From: CAJXII01 sp965242915
Lineage (GTDB): Bacteria; Campylobacterota; Campylobacteria; Campylobacterales; Arcobacteraceae
DNA length: 64,000 nucleotides
Reading direction: 5' to 3'
NCBI GenBank assembly: GCA_965242915.1
Contig: CBDETN010000025.1
Coordinates: forward strand, 124,001-188,000
Translations under genes and position numbers: made by a program
Shown: positions 53,990-63,566 of the stretch, piece by piece
Layout: the number at the start of each line of letters is the position of its first letter
Position numbering within the stretch: position 1 is the stretch's first letter
The notes under the pieces: generated by a model
Database searches by the model: none
The model's input: only the letters and a program-made list of their open reading frames with translations
Told to the model about the DNA's origin: nothing

Positions 53990-55000
53990 CTAAATACATA
54001 CTTTATTTCTACCGCTGTGTTTGGCCTTATAAAGTGCTCTATCAGCTCTTTGAATTAATGAGTGAACACTATCTTTCTCTTCCAATACTGCAATGCCAAA
54101 ACTTGCAGTAAGGTTTTTAATATGTTTGAATGTTGTATTTTCAATCACAACCCTTAGATTTTCAGCCAAATTCAAAGAACATTCAATATTTGTTTCATGA
54201 CAAATTATTAAAAATTCTTCTCCACCCCATCTGCCTGCTATATCTGTTTTTCTGATATTGCTCTGCAGTATTTTGGAAAAATGTTTCAGTATCTGATCAC
54301 CGACTTGGTGTCCATATGTATCATTAATAGATTTAAATTTATCAATATCAATAAATATAATACTAATATTTGTGTTATATCTTATTGCTTTGTTAACTCC
54401 AAAATCAAGCACATCATCAAGTTGAACTCTATTATATAAACCTGTCAATTTATCTGTAACGGCAAGTTTTTCCAACTTACTGTTTTTTTGGAGTTCTTGT
54501 TTTATTTTTTGCTTAAGATTTACATTTACTTTTTCAATTCTTTTTATATTTTCCTTATGCTTCTTTTTAATTGAAATATCTTTGGCCATCTTACTGAGTA
54601 TAAAAATAAATTCATTCTCTTTAGTTGGTTTTTTCATAAATTCATTAATTCCTATATCAATTAAATTTATCAGCATTTCCGAATCACTATATGCTGAAAC
54701 TATTAATATAGCCTTCTTTATTTATTTTTGTTATTGCTCTGCTCATCTCAATACCATTCATATCAGGCATAGCGACATCACTAACCACTAAATCATAACA
54801 TTGTCCGTTTTTATTGTAAAAATCCAAATATTTTTGTATTCCGTCTCGTCCGTTAACTGCTATACTGATATCATCAAAAAATCATTCCAATAATTGTACT
54901 GTACTTTCTCTAATGTCCTTTTTGTCTTCCACATAAAGTAGTTTTATAGTTTTACTCAGCTTTAATAATTCATTAATTTTACTTTCAATTATTTTAGATT
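53990..55000 (-). pseudogene. broken REC-GGDEF response regulator gene
   Basis: The minus strand encodes KTIKLLYVEDKKDIRESTVQ and then LLE-TGA-FFDD at 54882-54884, where relatives have an arginine. It continues through DLVVSDVAMPDMNGIEMSRA and then shifts frame near 54715 before ILIVSAYSDSEM. The downstream frame from 54676 holds the end of REC and a GGDEF domain with intact signature RWGGEEFLII and DKLTGLYNRVQLDD. A protein starting at 54676 could keep the cyclase domain without its receiver. The 5' end lies in the 54-bp inverted repeat. Confidence 0.8.
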
Positions 55001-55044
55001 CCTTGCAACACTTGAGTTTTAACAGTACATTTTAAATATACTTG
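54991..55044 (-). repeat. 54-bp repeat, right copy (inverted partner at 47275-47328)
   Basis: Complement reads TTAAAATGTACTGTT then CAAGTGTTGCAAGGAAT. It overlaps the extreme 5' end of the broken REC-GGDEF gene, so the left copy may be a displaced fragment of a similar gene start. Confidence 0.7.
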
Positions 55045-55109
55045 GAAAAGTATATCCAAACAAAATATCCAAAAAGTTTCATTACGAATTTTTTTTAAAT
55101 GGATTTATA

Positions 55110-55811
55110 TTATATAAAGGAATAGCCGACAGAGTAGATATTTTTAATTAGTTTTTGAGGGAGTTTGTCATTTAATCTTTTTAAAAGATTTTTCACATTG
55201 GTTTTGTCTGCTTCTAAAAAGAGCGACCAGATCTGTTCTATGATTATTTCATCTGAGTAGGTTAGATTTATATTTGATGTCATTAATTCAAATAATAAAA
55301 TTTCATTTTTAGTAAGTACAATCTCATCTGATATATAATAAAGTTTTTTTGTTTTTTTATCCCAGTTGTAGTTTTTATTTATCTCTACAATATCCATTTT
55401 AGGTTTATATTTTTTATTTATAATTCTATAAAGTTCTTCAATAAACTGTTCCACTTCAACAGGTTTTATCAAGTAGCCATCCACTCCGCTTTTTATCGCA
55501 TTTATTAAATACTTGCTTTCGCCGTGAGCTGAAAAAACCAAAACAGGGACTTTTTTACCGGCAAAGTTATTAATCTTATCCACCATTTTCAGACCGTCTA
55601 TATTTGGCATATTTATATCAGTAAAAATAATGTCAGGTTTAAATTTAACAAATTTATCAAATCCATCTTGTCCGTCAGTTGCAGTGATAATATCATCAAA
55701 AAATCTTTCAAATAACGGTATAGTTGAAATTCTTGTTTCTTTGTTGTCCTCTACATACAGAAGCTTTAAATTTTTTACTTTTTCTTTTAGTATTTTTATA
55801 TTTTTCTTCAT
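55110..55811 (-). CDS. OmpR-type response regulator (REC plus winged helix)
   Basis: 233 residues. REC: LLYVEDNKETRISTIPLFER, acceptor in DIIFTDINMPNIDGLKM, VFSAHGES and LIKPVEVEQF. The C-terminal Trans_Reg_C-like winged helix has DEIVLTKNEILLFELMTSN, then a divergent recognition region (KTNVKNLLKRLNDKL, KLIKNIYSVGYSFI). DNA-binding regulator. It starts 3 bp after a decayed kinase fragment that was probably its partner. No intact kinase directly precedes it now. Confidence 0.88.
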   Translation of the reverse strand: MKKNIKILKEKVKNLKLLYVEDNKETRISTIPLFERFFDDIITATDGQDGFDKFVKFKPDIIFTDINMPNIDGLKMVDKINNFAGKKVPVLVFSAHGESKYLINAIKSGVDGYLIKPVEVEQFIEELYRIINKKYKPKMDIVEINKNYNWDKKTKKLYYISDEIVLTKNEILLFELMTSNINLTYSDEIIIEQIWSLFLEADKTNVKNLLKRLNDKLPQKLIKNIYSVGYSFI

Positions 55812-55814
55812 ATT

Positions 55815-55925
55815 TTATATTTTACACTCTATTAGTATTTTAATAATAAATTCTGCACCGGTATATTTCTGATTTTTAACTTTTTTAAACCTTTTTTCAT
55901 AGTTTACCTTCATAACTATATTGTA
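55815..55925 (-). pseudogene. remnant of a histidine kinase C-terminus
   Basis: The minus-strand frame ends QKYTGAEFIIKILIECKI and TAA at 55815-55817, 3 bp before the response regulator ATG. YTGAEF and the following beta strand are the usual last residues of Campylobacterota kinases (compare YTGAEFTITLPLS at 2932). A TGA at 55926-55928 closes the frame; the rest of the gene is missing and the P-type ATPase promoter region has replaced it. Confidence 0.65.
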
Positions 55926-56012
55926 TCAAATTTTGAATAATAAATGCAAAAGTATTTTTCTGTACCAAAACTATGTTACAATAATCTAAAATATTATCCA
56001 AAGAGGTTTATT

Positions 56013-58709
56013 ATGCAGCACTTAATAGGACAAAACTGGCATAGTTTAGACAATGATAAAATCATTGACTTATTTGAAAGTGATATTGCTGATGGTTTAT
56101 CACCTCTTAGCATTAAACATAGAGAAGAATTCTTTGGTAAAAATATTTTAAAAGAAAAAAAACAGATAAGTAAACTAAAAAAATTCTTTATACAATTTCA
56201 CAATGCTTTGATATATATACTTTTAGGTGCATCCATAATCACCGGCTTTTTAGGTGAGTGGATAGATAGCGGAGTTATCTTTGCTGTTGTGATTATAAAT
56301 GTAATAATCGGATATATCCAAGAGATAAAAGCACATGAAGCCATAGAGTCACTTAAGCAGATGATGACTACAGAAGCTGTAGTGATACGTGATGGGAAAA
56401 AGATAAGTATATCTTCAATAGATTTAGTTCCCGGAGATATAGTTTTACTTGAATCTGGTTCAAAAGTTCCAGCAGATATGAGGCTGGTTGAATGTAAAGA
56501 TTTAAAAGTTGATGAATCGATGCTGACAGGTGAATCGCTTCCTGTGTTAAAAAATATCTCGATACATCAAGAAGAGTTGATATTAAATGATCGAAAAAAT
56601 ATGGTTTATTCTGGTACATTTGTTAACTATGGAAGAGCAAAAGGTATAGTTGTAGCAACTGCCGAATATACAGAATTAGGGAAAATTGCCCATCTAATAG
56701 ATACTACAATATCAATGGAAACACCTCTTACAAAAAAAATATCATCTTTTAGTAAAGTTTTATTATATGTTATATTAACACTTTCAGCCTTTACATTTAT
56801 CATTGGAATGTTAAGAGATAACAGTGCGTTTGATACATTTATGGCTTCTGTTGCCCTAGCTGTTGGTGCAATTCCTGAAGGGTTGCCTGCTGCTGTTACT
56901 ATCACTCTTGCTATTGGTGTTGCTCGTATGGCAAAGAAAAATGCAATTATACGAAAGCTTCCAGCTGTTGAAACTCTAGGAAGTGTTACAACAATATGTT
57001 CAGATAAAACAGGTACTTTAACACAAAATAAAATGTTCGTTACTAATATATTTTGTTCAAATAATTCATATGAAGTAACTGGAAATGGATATGAACCAAA
57101 AGGTGACTTTTTAGAAGATAAAAAAATTATTAAATCTGTAAATGACAGTTTAAAAGAAGTTCTAAAAGTTGGTTACTTATGTAATGAATCGTATCTGGTA
57201 AACAAAGATGGACACTATAGTATAAATGGAGATCCTACGGAAGGTGCATTGATAGTTAGTGCCATAAAAGCGGGGTGTAATGAGCATATATTAAATACAA
57301 CCTATCCAAGAGTTGATATCTTACCTTTTGAATCAGACAGGCAGTATATGGCAACAATAAATAAAGATACTTCAACAGATGAAAATCTATTGTATCTAAA
57401 AGGTTCTATTGAAAAAACATTGGATATATGTGATTTTGAACTAATAGATAATAAGATAACAGCTATTAACAAAGATAAGATTTTAGAGCAAGCTGAAAGT
57501 TATGCAGCTAAAGGATTAAGAGTCTTGGCAATTGCTAAAAAAGTTGTAACCACTGATAATATAGAGGATGAATTACTTAAAGATAAGTTTATTTTTTTAG
57601 GTCTTCAAGCAATGATGGATCCACCTAAAAAGGAGGCTATAGAAGCTGTTAAAGAGTCTATACAAGCTGGTATCAATATCATTATGATTACAGGAGATCA
57701 TGTTCTTACTGCTTTTTCTATTGCTCAGATGATGTCTATTGTACATAAAGATGCTTTATTTGAAGATTCAGTAATGACAGGTGCCCAACTTATGAAACTT
57801 TCTGATAATCAACTTATCCAAAAAGTATCAACAGTAAAAGTTTTTGCAAGGGTTGAACCAGAACAAAAACTGCGAATTGTAGATGCCCTTCAAGCAAGAG
57901 GTGAGGTAGTTGCCATGACGGGTGACGGGGTAAATGATGCACCGGCTCTTAAGCAGGCAGATATTGGTATAGCTATGGGGAAAGGCGGTACAGAAGTTGC
58001 AAAAGAGGCTTCAGATATGATTTTGAGTGATGACAACTTTAGTTCTATCGCTCATGCTGTAAAAGAGGGTCGTACTGTATTTGATAATTTAATAAAATTT
58101 ATCACATGGACACTTCCTACAAATTTAGGTGAGGGGCTTGTGATATTGGTAGCAATTACACTTGGGCTTACATTACCTATATTACCTGTACAGATTTTAT
58201 GGATAAATATGTCAACTGCAATTTTCCTTGGTCTTATGCTTGTATTTGAAGCTGGTGAAGATAATATAATGAAAAGAGCCCCAAGAGATCCAAGGGAATC
58301 TATATTAACAAAACATATTATTGTACAGATGTTAGTTGTTGGTTTTTATATGCTAATAGTATCTTATGGTATGTTTAACTATGCTATTTATAGTGGACAT
58401 AGTATAGAGTATGCGAGAACTGTTGCTGTAAATATATTTGTTTTTGTTGAACTATTTTACCTATTTAGTTGTAAAGAGTTGGAAACATCAGTATTTAAAA
58501 CCAATATTTTTAATAATAAACTTTTACTTTTAGGTGTTGCTTTAATGATTTTCTTTCAAGTTACATTTACACATGCCCCTTTTATGAACACTTTGTTTAA
58601 AAGTGAGGGTTTAGATTTACAAACTTGGTTGCAGATTATAGTTATCTCTTTTTGTGTTCTTTTTGTAGTTGAGATTAAAAGGTTTGTTGATAAAAAATTT
58701 CAAAGGTAG
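56013..58709 (+). CDS. P-type cation-transporting ATPase (P2-like, Ca/H/Na type)
   Basis: 898 residues. Actuator LTGESLP near residue 170, helix-4 VGAIPEGLPAAVTITLAIGV, phosphorylation site CSDKTGTLTQNKM near 330, KGSIE in the nucleotide domain, MITGDH, and hinge MTGDGVNDAPALKQADIG near 637, followed by six C-terminal membrane segments. The PEGLP motif and C-terminal cation-ATPase domain indicate the P2 group. The transported ion is not certain. The ATG at 56013 was chosen for the AGAGGT ribosome binding site; a frame extension to 55944 has none. Confidence 0.92.
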   Translation: MQHLIGQNWHSLDNDKIIDLFESDIADGLSPLSIKHREEFFGKNILKEKKQISKLKKFFIQFHNALIYILLGASIITGFLGEWIDSGVIFAVVIINVIIGYIQEIKAHEAIESLKQMMTTEAVVIRDGKKISISSIDLVPGDIVLLESGSKVPADMRLVECKDLKVDESMLTGESLPVLKNISIHQEELILNDRKNMVYSGTFVNYGRAKGIVVATAEYTELGKIAHLIDTTISMETPLTKKISSFSKVLLYVILTLSAFTFIIGMLRDNSAFDTFMASVALAVGAIPEGLPAAVTITLAIGVARMAKKNAIIRKLPAVETLGSVTTICSDKTGTLTQNKMFVTNIFCSNNSYEVTGNGYEPKGDFLEDKKIIKSVNDSLKEVLKVGYLCNESYLVNKDGHYSINGDPTEGALIVSAIKAGCNEHILNTTYPRVDILPFESDRQYMATINKDTSTDENLLYLKGSIEKTLDICDFELIDNKITAINKDKILEQAESYAAKGLRVLAIAKKVVTTDNIEDELLKDKFIFLGLQAMMDPPKKEAIEAVKESIQAGINIIMITGDHVLTAFSIAQMMSIVHKDALFEDSVMTGAQLMKLSDNQLIQKVSTVKVFARVEPEQKLRIVDALQARGEVVAMTGDGVNDAPALKQADIGIAMGKGGTEVAKEASDMILSDDNFSSIAHAVKEGRTVFDNLIKFITWTLPTNLGEGLVILVAITLGLTLPILPVQILWINMSTAIFLGLMLVFEAGEDNIMKRAPRDPRESILTKHIIVQMLVVGFYMLIVSYGMFNYAIYSGHSIEYARTVAVNIFVFVELFYLFSCKELETSVFKTNIFNNKLLLLGVALMIFFQVTFTHAPFMNTLFKSEGLDLQTWLQIIVISFCVLFVVEIKRFVDKKFQR

Positions 58710-58767
58710 GAGTATTTAAATTTATGTTCTATACTAAAAGTGTTGAAAACAGCTTAAAAGATTTAGA

Positions 58768-59157
58768 TTGTACCTTAGATGGACTAAGTCACTGAATATA
58801 AAGTTTATAAAAAATATAACTTTAAATGTGGAAAAACAAAAACTAAAGTATAAAGTGTTTTTTGAAAAGTATGGTAAATATGTATTATTTATATTTGTTT
58901 GGTTCCCTTTTTGGATGACTGGTCCAGTCATTGGTTCTATTATTGGGTATTTGATCGGAATTAGACATTACACCACTATGTTTATAGTACTTAGCGGTAC
59001 ATCTTTAGCTATATTGGTATGGACATATTTTTTAAAAGAGATAATATATTTACTGCATCAAGCCAGTTCTTATGCTCCATATTTATTATTGGTTTTATTT
59101 ATTGTGGTGGCAACTATTTTAAAGTTTAAAAAAAAAGATACCCTTGATAAGCACTAA
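58768..59157 (+). CDS. small multidrug-export-like membrane protein, start uncertain
   Basis: The conserved part has FFEKYGKYVLFIFVWFPFWM and TGPVIGSIIGYLIGI, followed by two more helices (FIVLSGTSLAILVWTYFL, YAPYLLLVLFIVVATIL). This resembles the COG2426 small multidrug export or DedA-like group. There is no good ATG in this frame. A well-placed ATG with AGGAG at 58724 opens a different frame that stops at 58797 (MFYTKSVENSLKDLDCTLDG), so the gene may carry a frameshift near 58760-58795 or use a TTG/GTG start. It follows the ATPase gene closely. Confidence 0.55.
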   Translation: MYLRWTKSLNIKFIKNITLNVEKQKLKYKVFFEKYGKYVLFIFVWFPFWMTGPVIGSIIGYLIGIRHYTTMFIVLSGTSLAILVWTYFLKEIIYLLHQASSYAPYLLLVLFIVVATILKFKKKDTLDKH

Positions 59158-59164
59158 TTTTTAG

Positions 59165-59197
59165 CTGCCAAATATTTAAACATAATATATTTGGCAG
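59165..59197. terminator. bidirectional hairpin between the membrane protein gene and hsp20
   Basis: CTGCCAAATAT (59165-59175) and ATATTTGGCAG (59187-59197), 11-bp perfect stem between convergent genes. Tails are A/T-rich but short. Confidence 0.6.
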
Positions 59198-59246
59198 ATA
59201 AACAGTGACTTTTTAAATTTAGTTTGGATATTAAATAACAGTACAA

Positions 59247-59672
59247 TTATTTAACTTTTATCTTTTTCTTCTCTTTTAGTTCCTCTTTTAGTTTAGGAAC
59301 TACAACTTCAAGCACTCCATTTTCTGTAGCAGCAGAAATATTTTCAGCATCTACCCCATTAGGAAGTGCGAAACTTCTTTCAAACTTTCCATAGCTGCTT
59401 TCAAGTTTATAGTAGTCCTTCTCCTTAACCTCTTCTTTGTGAGATCTCTCTCCTGTAATGGTCAATACACCATCACTAACATCAATATTTATATCTTCCT
59501 TTTTCACACCAAGTAAATCAACATCTATATGGTATGCAAATTCACCCTCTCTTGTATTTACAACAGGTGTAAAAGCTGAAATTGAATCATCTATAACACT
59601 AGGATAAGTATTAAACATCCTTTTCTCTAAATCCCTTATCTCTTTGAAAGGATCATATCTTGTCAATAGCAT
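59247..59672 (-). CDS. Hsp20-family small heat-shock protein
   Basis: 141 residues. The alpha-crystallin domain begins AFTPVVNTREGEFAYHIDVD and includes DINIDVSDGVLTITGERSHK, SYGKFERSFALPNGVDAENI and the end motif GVLEVVVPKLKEE. ATP-independent holdase that keeps unfolding proteins soluble. AGGAGG ribosome binding site. Monocistronic; no recognised heat-shock operator (CIRCE or HAIR) was seen upstream. Confidence 0.93.
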   Translation of the reverse strand: MLLTRYDPFKEIRDLEKRMFNTYPSVIDDSISAFTPVVNTREGEFAYHIDVDLLGVKKEDINIDVSDGVLTITGERSHKEEVKEKDYYKLESSYGKFERSFALPNGVDAENISAATENGVLEVVVPKLKEELKEKKKIKVK

Positions 59673-59793
59673 TGTCTGCCTCCTTATTTTTATCTACAAG
59701 CAAGATATAACTTACTTTATAAAAGTATAGAATAGTTTTGTGGCAAAATTGTGTTATAACGGCAATTGTCTATTTAATTTGATATAATTATTT

Positions 59794-60405
59794 ATGAAAA
59801 AATTTATATTAACGATATTAATGGTATTTTTAGCTCATGGTAACTTAGTCTTTGCCAGTGAATATAAAGATATTTTTGTTGTAAATTATGGGTGGCATGC
59901 CGGTATTGTTATCAAAACGGATGATATAAACAGTTCAATATTACAAATAGATTCTTTTTTTAAAAAGTTTGAATATGTAGAAGTTAGGTGGGGTGATGAA
60001 GATTTTTATAAAAATTTAGATCCTTCAGTTTGGCTGACACTTAAAGCAGCACTGGTTCCTACATCAAGCGTTCTTCATATTAGGGCTGTTACACAATATC
60101 AATTAAACAGATTTTCCAAAGAAAATATTGTAAAAATTACTATATCAAAAAAAGGATTTACAAAACTATTGATATTTATAGAAAACTCTTTTGCTAAAAA
60201 AGATGGTAAATCAGTAATGCAAGGTGTCGGAATTTACCCAAACAGTTTTTTCTATCTCTCATCAAAAAAATACCATATATTTAATACCTGCAATGTATGG
60301 ACGGCAGAAGCACTAAAAAGTGCCGGACTGGATATTTTACCATATTTGGCTGTTACTACCGAGGATCTTTTTTCTCAAATAAATAAGACTAAAAACCGAC
60401 AATAA
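59794..60405 (+). CDS. DUF2459 family exported protein
   Basis: 203 residues. Signal peptide (FILTILMVFLAHGNLVFAS), then NYGWHAGIVIKTDDI, EVRWGDEDFY, YPNSFFYLSSKKYHIFNTCN and VWTAEALKSAGLDI. These match the DUF2459 (TIGR02117-like) pattern with conserved His, WGDE and TCNxWTAE. The His and late Cys resemble a permuted NlpC-like arrangement, but no activity is established. Probably periplasmic. Confidence 0.82.
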   Translation: MKKFILTILMVFLAHGNLVFASEYKDIFVVNYGWHAGIVIKTDDINSSILQIDSFFKKFEYVEVRWGDEDFYKNLDPSVWLTLKAALVPTSSVLHIRAVTQYQLNRFSKENIVKITISKKGFTKLLIFIENSFAKKDGKSVMQGVGIYPNSFFYLSSKKYHIFNTCNVWTAEALKSAGLDILPYLAVTTEDLFSQINKTKNRQ

Positions 60406-60496
60406 TTATTTGGAATATTTGGCATCTTTTATTTTACCATATCTTTGGTAGAATATTCAATAAAATACCGCATTGATAACAAAAGAGGTAATCCAA

Positions 60497-61765
60497 ATGG
60501 ATAATAAAAAGAGTATCTACTCATGGGCACTTTATGACTGGGCAAATTCAGCCTATGCCACTACAGTAATGGCAGGATTCTTTCCGCTGTTTTTCAAATC
60601 CTACTACAGTGCCAATGCTGATGTGACAGTAAGTACTGCACAGCTTGGCTTTGCCAACTCTGTATCAAGTTTTATTATTGTACTCATAGCACCGCTGTTG
60701 GGTGCAATCGCTGATGTAAGATCATTAAAAAAACGCTTTTTATTTTTGTTTGCCTATCTTGGTATTTTAATGAGTGCTGCACTGGCACTGGTAAACCAAG
60801 GAGAATGGCAGATGGCTGCTTTTATTTATGTGCTTGGTAATATCGGCTTTATGGGCTCAAACACTTTCTATGACGGACTTCTTCCTTCAGTTTCAAATGA
60901 CAAAAATGCTGATTTTGTTTCTGGATTAGGTTTTGCTCTTGGTTATTTGGGTGGAGGAATCCTATTTGGTCTTAATATCTGGATGCTGCAAGATCCCACA
61001 CTGTTTGGTTTGCAAAATGGAATAGAAGCTGTCAAAGTCTCATTTATAAGCGTGGCACTCTGGTGGACACTTTTTTCACTTCCATTACTCTTTTTTGTTC
61101 AGGAAAAACAAGAAGAAAATGTACAAGATACATCACCGATAAAGCAAGGCTATCTTAGACTTAAAGCCACATTTAATAAAATATCACACCTTAAAGGTCT
61201 GCTTTTATTTTTAATAGCTTACTGGCTCTATATCGATGGAGTAGATACTATTATACGAATGGCGGTTGATTATGGTATGGCACTTGGGTTTGATTCCAAC
61301 AGCCTAATCCTTGCGCTGTTGATTGTTCAATTTGTCGGTTTTCCCGCTACTTTGCTTTTTACAAAACTGGCACAATACTGGGATACAAAAAAAGCAATTC
61401 TTTTAGCTATTGGTATCTATTTATTTATTATCTTCTTTGCAGTAAATATGGATGAAGTATATGAGTTTTATATACTGGCTTTTATGATTGCATTGGTTCA
61501 AGGCGGTATTCAAGCACTTAGCCGTTCATATTACTCAAAAATGATTCCTAAAGATCATGCCGCGGAATTTTTTGGTTTTTATAATTTTTTAGGTAAATTT
61601 GCCGCAATATTAGGACCATTGGTAGTTGGCTTGGTTGCACTTTACAGCGGAAGTTCTCGAGTTGCTATCTCTTCTGTGGCAATTTTCTTTATATTAGGAG
61701 CTGTTTTACTCTTTTTTGTGGATGAAAAAAAGATTGCCAAAGAGGTTAAAAGTGTATTAAAGTGA
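60497..61765 (+). CDS. MFS transporter, UMF1/Atg22-like family
   Basis: 422 residues with 11-12 predicted membrane helices. Signature SWALYDWANSAYATTVMAGF at the N-terminus, LGAIADVRSLKKRFL after helix 2, GLLPSVSNDKNADFVSGLGF and QGGIQALSRSYYSKMIPKDH in the C-terminal half are typical of this family. Permease of unknown substrate. The ATG at 60497 has AGAGG at a suitable distance; the eight codons before it (TTG at 60473) are probably not translated. Confidence 0.9.
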   Translation: MDNKKSIYSWALYDWANSAYATTVMAGFFPLFFKSYYSANADVTVSTAQLGFANSVSSFIIVLIAPLLGAIADVRSLKKRFLFLFAYLGILMSAALALVNQGEWQMAAFIYVLGNIGFMGSNTFYDGLLPSVSNDKNADFVSGLGFALGYLGGGILFGLNIWMLQDPTLFGLQNGIEAVKVSFISVALWWTLFSLPLLFFVQEKQEENVQDTSPIKQGYLRLKATFNKISHLKGLLLFLIAYWLYIDGVDTIIRMAVDYGMALGFDSNSLILALLIVQFVGFPATLLFTKLAQYWDTKKAILLAIGIYLFIIFFAVNMDEVYEFYILAFMIALVQGGIQALSRSYYSKMIPKDHAAEFFGFYNFLGKFAAILGPLVVGLVALYSGSSRVAISSVAIFFILGAVLLFFVDEKKIAKEVKSVLK

Positions 61766-61788
61766 GGTTAGATTGCGTTTAATCTCAC
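61762..61788. terminator. hairpin between the MFS gene and ald
   Basis: GTGAGGTTA and TAATCTCAC pair with one G-T wobble between convergent genes; the T-rich tail is weak. Confidence 0.5.
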
Positions 61789-62921
61789 TCTCTTGGGTTA
61801 ATATTTTTTAGTATTGTTTCTAGTGCTTTAAACTTAAAACCAAGTTCTTGTGCAACAGCACGATTAGTAATAACTCCTTTAAAAATATTGACTCCAAAAG
61901 CAAGTGAAGGGTCATTTTTAATGGCATTGATAATTCCTTCATTTGCAAGTTTTCTAATATATGGAAGTGTTGCATTGGTCAAAGCTACCGTAGCTGTTTT
62001 TGGATACGCTCCAGGCATATTTGCAACACAATAGTGAAGAACTCCTTCTTCTATAAAAATTGGATTTGTATGGGTTGTCGGTCGTGATGTCTCACAAATA
62101 CCACCTTGATCAATAGTTATATCTACTATTATACTTCCTTTTTTCATCTGTTTTAATTGCTTGCGAGTTATTAGTTTTGGTGCTGCAGCTCCACCATGTA
62201 TTAACACAGTACTTATCACAACATCAGCATCTTGTAATAATTTATTAAGTGTCTTTGGGGAATAAACTGAGGTTTTAACATAGGGTAAAATGTTTTGCAG
62301 TTGTTCTAGCTTTGGAGTTGAGCGATTTACTACAGTTACATCTGCACCCACTCCTACGGCTATTTTAGCTGCATTAAATCCTGCATTTCCAGCACCGATT
62401 ATTAAAACATTTGCAGGCGGAACTCCTACAGCACCACCTATAAGTATTCCCTCTCCGCCTTGATAGCGGCTAAGATGATATGCTGCAACTATTGGAGCCA
62501 TCTTACCTGCTATTTCACTCATTGGTTTTAAAAGTGGAAGTTGATTTTGTGCAGGTATTGCTACTGTTTCATAAGCTATTGCACAAACTTTTTTTTCCAT
62601 TAGTACAGAAGTTAATTCTTTAAGTGGTGCTAAGTGTAAGTAACAAAACAAAGTATGAGTTTCGCTTAATAGATCATACTCACAAGGTTGTGGTTCTTTT
62701 ACTTTAACTATCAGTGTTGATTTATTGTAAAGAATTTCGGCACTTTCTACAATTGTGGCACCTAATTTAATATACTCTTTATCACTAAACCCACTCCCCT
62801 CTCCGGCACCGCTTTGAATAAATACTTTATGACCATCCCCAATAAGTGAAGATATATTAGACGGCGTTGCCCCCACACGAAACTCATCAGTTTTTACCTC
62901 TTTTGGAATACCTATAGTCAT
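61785..62921 (-). CDS. ald: alanine dehydrogenase
   Basis: 378 residues, normal length. Oxidatively deaminates L-alanine to pyruvate with NAD. Features: TIGIPKEVKTDEFRVGATPS, catalytic lysine region IVKVKEPQPCEY, NAD-binding NVLIIGAGNAGFNAAKIAVG, DITIDQGGICETSRPTTHTN and HYCVANMPGAYPKTATVALT. The catalytic His is in the FCYLHL segment. Convergent with the MFS gene; no operon partner. Confidence 0.95.
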   Translation of the reverse strand: MTIGIPKEVKTDEFRVGATPSNISSLIGDGHKVFIQSGAGEGSGFSDKEYIKLGATIVESAEILYNKSTLIVKVKEPQPCEYDLLSETHTLFCYLHLAPLKELTSVLMEKKVCAIAYETVAIPAQNQLPLLKPMSEIAGKMAPIVAAYHLSRYQGGEGILIGGAVGVPPANVLIIGAGNAGFNAAKIAVGVGADVTVVNRSTPKLEQLQNILPYVKTSVYSPKTLNKLLQDADVVISTVLIHGGAAAPKLITRKQLKQMKKGSIIVDITIDQGGICETSRPTTHTNPIFIEEGVLHYCVANMPGAYPKTATVALTNATLPYIRKLANEGIINAIKNDPSLAFGVNIFKGVITNRAVAQELGFKFKALETILKNINPRE

Positions 62922-62994
62922 CTATTATCTTCCTTTCTTTTGGATTTATTTTAAATTGATACTTTTTACTGTTTATTATACATGTTATTTCTAG

Positions 62995-63420
62995 TTATGT
63001 ACAGTTTTTAGATATATGTTTATAATATGTTACAACATCATCAATTAAAAAATTAAGTTTTTTATTTATATCTTTTGTCCAAAATCTAAATATCTTCCAT
63101 CCATTTTTTTCAAGATAATTATTTACTTCTTTATCTCTTTGAATATTCCTTTCAAGTTTAGGTATCCAATACTCTTGGTTAGATTTTGGTATTTTCCCCT
63201 CTAGATACATCTTTCCATGCCAAAACTCACTATCTATAAAAATAGCTATTTTTTTACTTTTTATACAAATATCTGCTTTACCCATTACATCTTTAACATT
63301 TACTCTATATCTAATTCCTTGTTTCCAAAGAGCTTTACGAAATATTATTTCAGGTTTAGTATTTTTAGATTTAATGTTTTTCATATTTTTTTTACGTTGC
63401 TCAGGTGTTAAATTATCCAT
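62995..63420 (-). CDS. vsr: Very short patch repair (Vsr) endonuclease
   Basis: 141 residues. Begins MDNLTPEQRKKNMKNIKSKN, then the zinc/DNA segment LWKQGIRYRVNVKDVMGKAD, the active-site region KIAIFIDSEFWHGK and the tail NGWKIFRFWTKDI. Vsr nicks beside T:G mismatches formed by deamination of 5-methylcytosine, and so normally accompanies a Dcm-type methylase. It is divergent from a C5-methylase remnant at 63567, which shows what it once served. Confidence 0.93.
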   Translation of the reverse strand: MDNLTPEQRKKNMKNIKSKNTKPEIIFRKALWKQGIRYRVNVKDVMGKADICIKSKKIAIFIDSEFWHGKMYLEGKIPKSNQEYWIPKLERNIQRDKEVNNYLEKNGWKIFRFWTKDINKKLNFLIDDVVTYYKHISKNCT

Positions 63421-63566
63421 ATGAAAATTTTACAATAATAATTATATTGTTGTGTTTATATGTGATGTGAAATTATTGGTTTAAAAGTTAATCTTCAGGC
63501 GATAAAAGTAATTTATCATTAAAGTTTCGATAGAATATAAAAATTAATCTTAAGGATAAATAATTT

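Noticed and set aside
59673..59760. Heat-shock operator upstream of hsp20
   Set aside because: Short inverted repeats are present but none matches the CIRCE or HAIR consensus.
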